From the NCBI GenBank assembly GCA_041908845.1, contig JAYREN010000167.1, positions 1 to 7,207 of the forward strand: a stretch of 7,207 bases of DNA, given 5' to 3'. This DNA is from JAYREN01 sp041908845. Its GTDB lineage: Bacteria > Acidobacteriota > Holophagae > Holophagales > Holophagaceae. The notes below the pieces were generated by a model, which was given only the letters and a program-made list of their open reading frames with translations, searched no databases and was not told where the DNA came from. A program made the position numbers and the translations under genes. This document shows, in pieces, positions 5,580 through 7,207 of the stretch. Position 1 is the stretch's first letter. Every line of letters starts with the position of its first letter.

Positions 5580-5972
5580 ATGCCACAAATCCAAACCACT
5601 ATTACCGTTGCAGCACCAGCCAGTCAGATTTATTCATTTCTTCGAAATCGTTATGACAGTGAAAATTATAAAATCGCATCAATTTCAACGAAGGGTTATG
5701 TGCCCAAAATCCGTTGTTTGGCTGAAGAAACTAATCGTGAAATTTCTTTTACTGTTCCTGGTCGTGATCCAATACTGCGAATTTCTATCGCTGGTTGGTC
5801 ATGGTCATACCACCTAGAACCAGCTGAAAATTCAGCAACAAAAGTAACAATTACATATTCCTGGAATTGGTTCACATCTATTCTCGGTGCAGGTACAGCA
5901 AAGCATCAAGCTTCTAATGAACTCGTAGAAACGGTCACTGCAATCGATGCTCTTGTGCTACGCAAGGCCTAA
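5580..5972 (+). CDS. SRPBCC/START-like small protein, cassette-encoded
   Basis: 130 residues. The layout fits the SRPBCC (polyketide cyclase/START-like) ligand-binding fold. A first strand (about 4-11) leads into APASQIYSFL, the usual first helix opening. A run of strands follows, including GWSWSYHLEP and ATKVTITYSW with charged turns. A long C-terminal helix (about 104-128) closes the cavity in this fold. No catalytic motif is evident, and such proteins bind hydrophobic ligands of many kinds, so no substrate can be named. The ATG at 5580 is supported by AGGAG (5566-5570) 9 bases upstream. The TAA stop lies within the R'' box of attC 4. The gene is clearly AT-richer than bshA, in keeping with acquisition by transfer. 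It is soluble, with no signal peptide. Confidence 0.8.
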   Translation: MPQIQTTITVAAPASQIYSFLRNRYDSENYKIASISTKGYVPKIRCLAEETNREISFTVPGRDPILRISIAGWSWSYHLEPAENSATKVTITYSWNWFTSILGAGTAKHQASNELVETVTAIDALVLRKA

Positions 5973-6091
5973 CCCAGCGCTCAACTCGGACGCTGCCGCT
6001 ACGAACAGTTCGTCTCCTCCGGTCTTTGTGATTTCTCGTCTCCGCCAATCTTCCCGCTAGCGGCAGCGCCGGTTAGCTTTTTTCGTTAGGC
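5967..6091 (+). other. attC site 4, with terminator-like T-run
   Basis: A complete 125-base site: R'' GCCTAAC 5967-5973, R' GTTAGGC 6085-6091. The stem CGCTGCCGCTA 5991-6001 pairs perfectly with 6058-6068 (11 of 11), then CGG/CCG across an unpaired A. It departs from its relatives in the right spacer, which contains six Ts (6078-6083) soon after the stem, so a transcript through it could end here. Confidence 0.92.
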
Positions 6092-6488
6092 CCACTCGTC
6101 ATTTCCCGTTCTTTCGGTCTTTCGTTTGCCTTCCCGTTATCAGCTCCACGGTTCTCGCTTCGCTACCGACTGGCGTTATTGCTTGTGGTTTCACAAACGG
6201 CCCATGGATTTCTGCGATCATGGTGGTGACTCCAACACTCACGCCCTGCCCTTCACGCAATAACTCCAAAGCCTTTCACTTTTGGGTTCGGTTCATGGAT
6301 TTCCAACCACGCACATTCGCCCCTGAAACCAGGCATTCCGCGTGCTCGGGCGGTCGATTCCGGCTGGTGGTCCTAACCGGTCGTTCAACTCCGACGCTGC
6401 CTCTGCGAGTCACTTTCCGCCACAAGCGTTCAGATTTCTCGTCCCTCACCTTCCGCGCCGCTTCGGCAGCGCCGGTTAACTCCATACG
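6086..6488 (+). mobile_element. Cassette with no convincing gene
   Basis: About 403 bases between R' boxes with no credible coding frame. The one longer plus-strand frame (GTG-type start near 6220) runs straight through attC 5 to its R' box, unlike real cassette genes. The minus-strand frame over 6276-6485 is the antisense of attC 5. Visible structure: GTTATTGC 6175-6182 inverted as GCAATAAC 6257-6264, a pyrimidine-rich start (about 6092-6140), and CATGGATTTC repeated directly near 6202 and 6295. It could carry an RNA, a promoter for the next cassette, or a decayed gene. Confidence 0.6.
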
Positions 6489-6494
6489 TTAGGT
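6371..6494 (+). other. attC site 5
   Basis: A complete 124-base site of the same family. It has an R''-like box TCCTAAC 6371-6377, a CGCTGCC arm, the shared CTCTGCGAGTCAC, a GGCAGCG arm, GGTTAACTCCATAC, and R' GTTAGGT 6488-6494. The outermost pair of R'' and R' is T opposite T, not a base pair, so this R'' is slightly off consensus. Confidence 0.9.
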
Positions 6495-6500
6495 TGCTCC

Positions 6501-6911
6501 ATGCGCTTCCCAACAACCATGCTGTTGCTTCTCGCGCTCTCAAACAGTGCGTATCTTTTCTCTTCTTCACCGCTGAAATCGGTCTCAATTATTGAACTCA
6601 TAGCTAGACCGGAACGGAACGAAGGTCACAGAGTGATGCTCACAGGCTTTCTTCATCTTGAATTTGAGGGTGATGCCCTCTATCTTCACAACGATGACTA
6701 TAGATTTCACATCTACAAAAATGCCATCTGGGTCAATCTCCCCGAAAACCTTCGCCCAATCGCAGAAAAGTACAACAATCGATATGTCTATCTCGTAGGG
6801 TCATTCACGGCAAAAAAGAAAGGCCACTGTGGGCTTTTCTCTGGTGAAATCTATCGAATCACAAGCATTGAAATCCAAGAACCAAAGACACAATCTAACA
6901 TTTTCAATTGA
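6501..6911 (+). CDS. Secreted or membrane-anchored protein of unknown function, cassette-encoded
   Basis: 136 residues. A hydrophobic N-terminus (about 7-20, MLLLLALSNSAYLF, preceded by a single Arg) looks like a signal peptide or anchor; there is no lipobox cysteine, so it is not a lipoprotein. The mature part is strand-rich and small: IELIARPE then GHRVMLTGF (about 31-51), EGDALYLHNDDYRF (about 56-69), AIWVNLPENL (about 75-84), YVYLVGSF (about 95-102), and a final ITSIEI strand. This resembles an OB-fold-like hypothetical family I associate with integron cassettes and environmental genomes, which has no known function. The start ATG lies 6 bases after the R' box, whose AGG (6491-6493) is 7 bases upstream and may serve as Shine-Dalgarno. 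A later ATG at 6519 would shorten the signal. The gene is AT-rich compared with the chromosome to the left. Confidence 0.75.
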   Translation: MRFPTTMLLLLALSNSAYLFSSSPLKSVSIIELIARPERNEGHRVMLTGFLHLEFEGDALYLHNDDYRFHIYKNAIWVNLPENLRPIAEKYNNRYVYLVGSFTAKKKGHCGLFSGEIYRITSIEIQEPKTQSNIFN

Positions 6912-6926
6912 TGACAGTTCCTCGCA

Positions 6927-7024
6927 ACCTAACCAATCGTTCAACCCGGACGCTACCTCTGCCAGTCACTTCCACCACCGCAACGCGCCGCTACGGCAGC
7001 GCCGGTTAACTCCATACGTTAGGC
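6927..7024 (+). other. attC site 6
   Basis: A complete but short site (98 bases). R'' is ACCTAAC 6927-6933, R' GTTAGGC 7018-7024. Its left half is nearly identical to that of attC 3, while the right half carries GGCAGCG, so the inner stem CGCTACC/GGCAGCG has one A-C mismatch. R'' exactly complements the GTTAGGT at the start of its own cassette (6488-6494), as expected for a cassette that once circulated. Confidence 0.92.
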
Positions 7025-7047
7025 GTGCTCCCAGAGGGTCACAACAC

Positions 7048-7207
7048 TTGAAAGCCAAATTTGTCACTCCAATACATGCTGCTCAAGACATTCTCATTCC
7101 GAGAGCAGTCTCAATTCTTGCCGTAGGACTGTGCGCCTTGTTTTCTTACATGGCCATCGCCAAAGGAGGTGAAAGAGTTCTTCTTGTTTGCATGGCTGTT
7201 GCATCTT
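7048..7207 (+). CDS. Partial small membrane protein, cassette-encoded (runs off the right edge)
   Basis: 53 complete codons, open to the window end. The frame starts at TTG 7048 with AGAGGG (7033-7038) 9 bases upstream; the first ATG in frame comes at residue 35, inside the first hydrophobic segment. Residues begin MKAKFVTPIH. A hydrophobic segment AVSILAVGLCALFSYMAIA covers about 20-38, a KGGER turn follows, and a second hydrophobic run begins (VLLVCMAVA). It lies 24 bases after attC 6 in the expected cassette position and orientation. It is not recognised. The TTG start is the best-supported one but not certain. Confidence 0.55.
   Translation, partial: MKAKFVTPIHAAQDILIPRAVSILAVGLCALFSYMAIAKGGERVLLVCMAVAS

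Larger units (their letters stand above)
4739..7207 (+). mobile_element. Integron gene-cassette array (no integrase in window)
   Basis: Related attC sites, all in the same orientation, recur at 98-to-530-base intervals and separate short, mostly single-gene units whose genes all read rightwards. Using the usual cut inside G^TT of each R' box, cassettes run 4806-5121, 5122-5555, 5556-6085, 6086-6488, 6489-7018 and 7019 onward past the window. Cassette genes 4 and 6 are much more AT-rich than the chromosome to the left. The sites resemble each other closely, as in chromosomal integrons, rather than being diverse as in clinical mobile integrons. No intI or recognisable attI is visible, so CALIN is the best description of what is seen. 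Expression presumably depends on outside or cassette-borne promoters; none is obvious. Confidence 0.9.

Noticed and set aside
6276..6485. Minus-strand 69-codon frame
   Set aside because: Mostly antisense of attC 5, against the direction of all cassettes, and shares its start with the equally artefactual frame over attC 1.
6220..6492. Plus-strand 90-codon frame in cassette 5
   Set aside because: It runs through the whole of attC 5 to within its R' box and has no ribosome binding site or recognisable domain; real cassette genes here stop at or before R''.
5018..7024. CRISPR array
   Set aside because: The recurring units are imperfect 98-125-base palindromic attC sites with gene-sized spacing, not short identical repeats with uniform spacers.

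Overview
The window is a high-GC bacterial chromosome fragment in which an ordinary housekeeping block gives way, just after a tRNA gene, to an array of integron gene cassettes. Gene content suggests Acidobacteriota, perhaps a Holophagae/Geothrix-type organism: a bacillithiol-type glycosyltransferase (BshA), DivIVA beside YggT, strongly GC-ending codons, and intergenic repeats of the ATCCTGTCTATCC and CGCGAATTTCGCG kinds. That assignment is inference and nothing here proves it.

Positions 1-3960 are housekeeping. A 5'-truncated phosphoglucomutase/phosphomannomutase reads in from the left edge. An 840-base intergenic stretch (1067-1909) follows, packed with inverted repeats: one hairpin repeat and a set of four inverted repeats nested concentrically over about 417 bases. 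Then come a minus-strand pair, yggT and divIVA, probably translationally coupled, and bshA diverging from them on the plus strand. The bshA and yggT starts are only 13 bases apart, and their Shine-Dalgarno sequences occupy the same palindromic stretch on opposite strands.

Positions 3962-4080 hold a tRNA-Met(CAT) and a clear intrinsic terminator. Positions 4081-4660 carry no gene I recognise, only short repeats, a strong hairpin and two weak small reading frames.

From about 4739 to the right edge lies a cassette array. Four complete attC sites (5438-5561, 5967-6091, 6371-6494, 6927-7024) share one family sequence, with an R'' box (CCTAAC core), a CGCT(A/G)CC arm pairing with a GG(C/T)AGCG arm, and an R' box (GTTAGGC or GTTAGGT). 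One truncated site (4739-4811) and one atypical site (about 5018-5127) lie to their left. The cassettes encode, in order: nothing obvious; a four-helix membrane protein; an SRPBCC/START-like protein; nothing obvious; a secreted protein of unknown family; and a partial membrane protein. Cassette genes are visibly more AT-rich than the flanking chromosome. No integron integrase is present in the window, and on the left side, where intI and attI would be expected for this cassette orientation, there is bshA, tRNA-Met and unidentified sequence. On the visible evidence it is a CALIN (attC cluster lacking an integrase) or the distal part of a large chromosomal integron.

The most unexpected detail is a 69-base minus-strand fragment (4671-4739) that reads like the C-terminal part of a HydE-type radical-SAM protein in host-like codon usage. 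It is fused directly into the truncated attC and replaces that site's left half.
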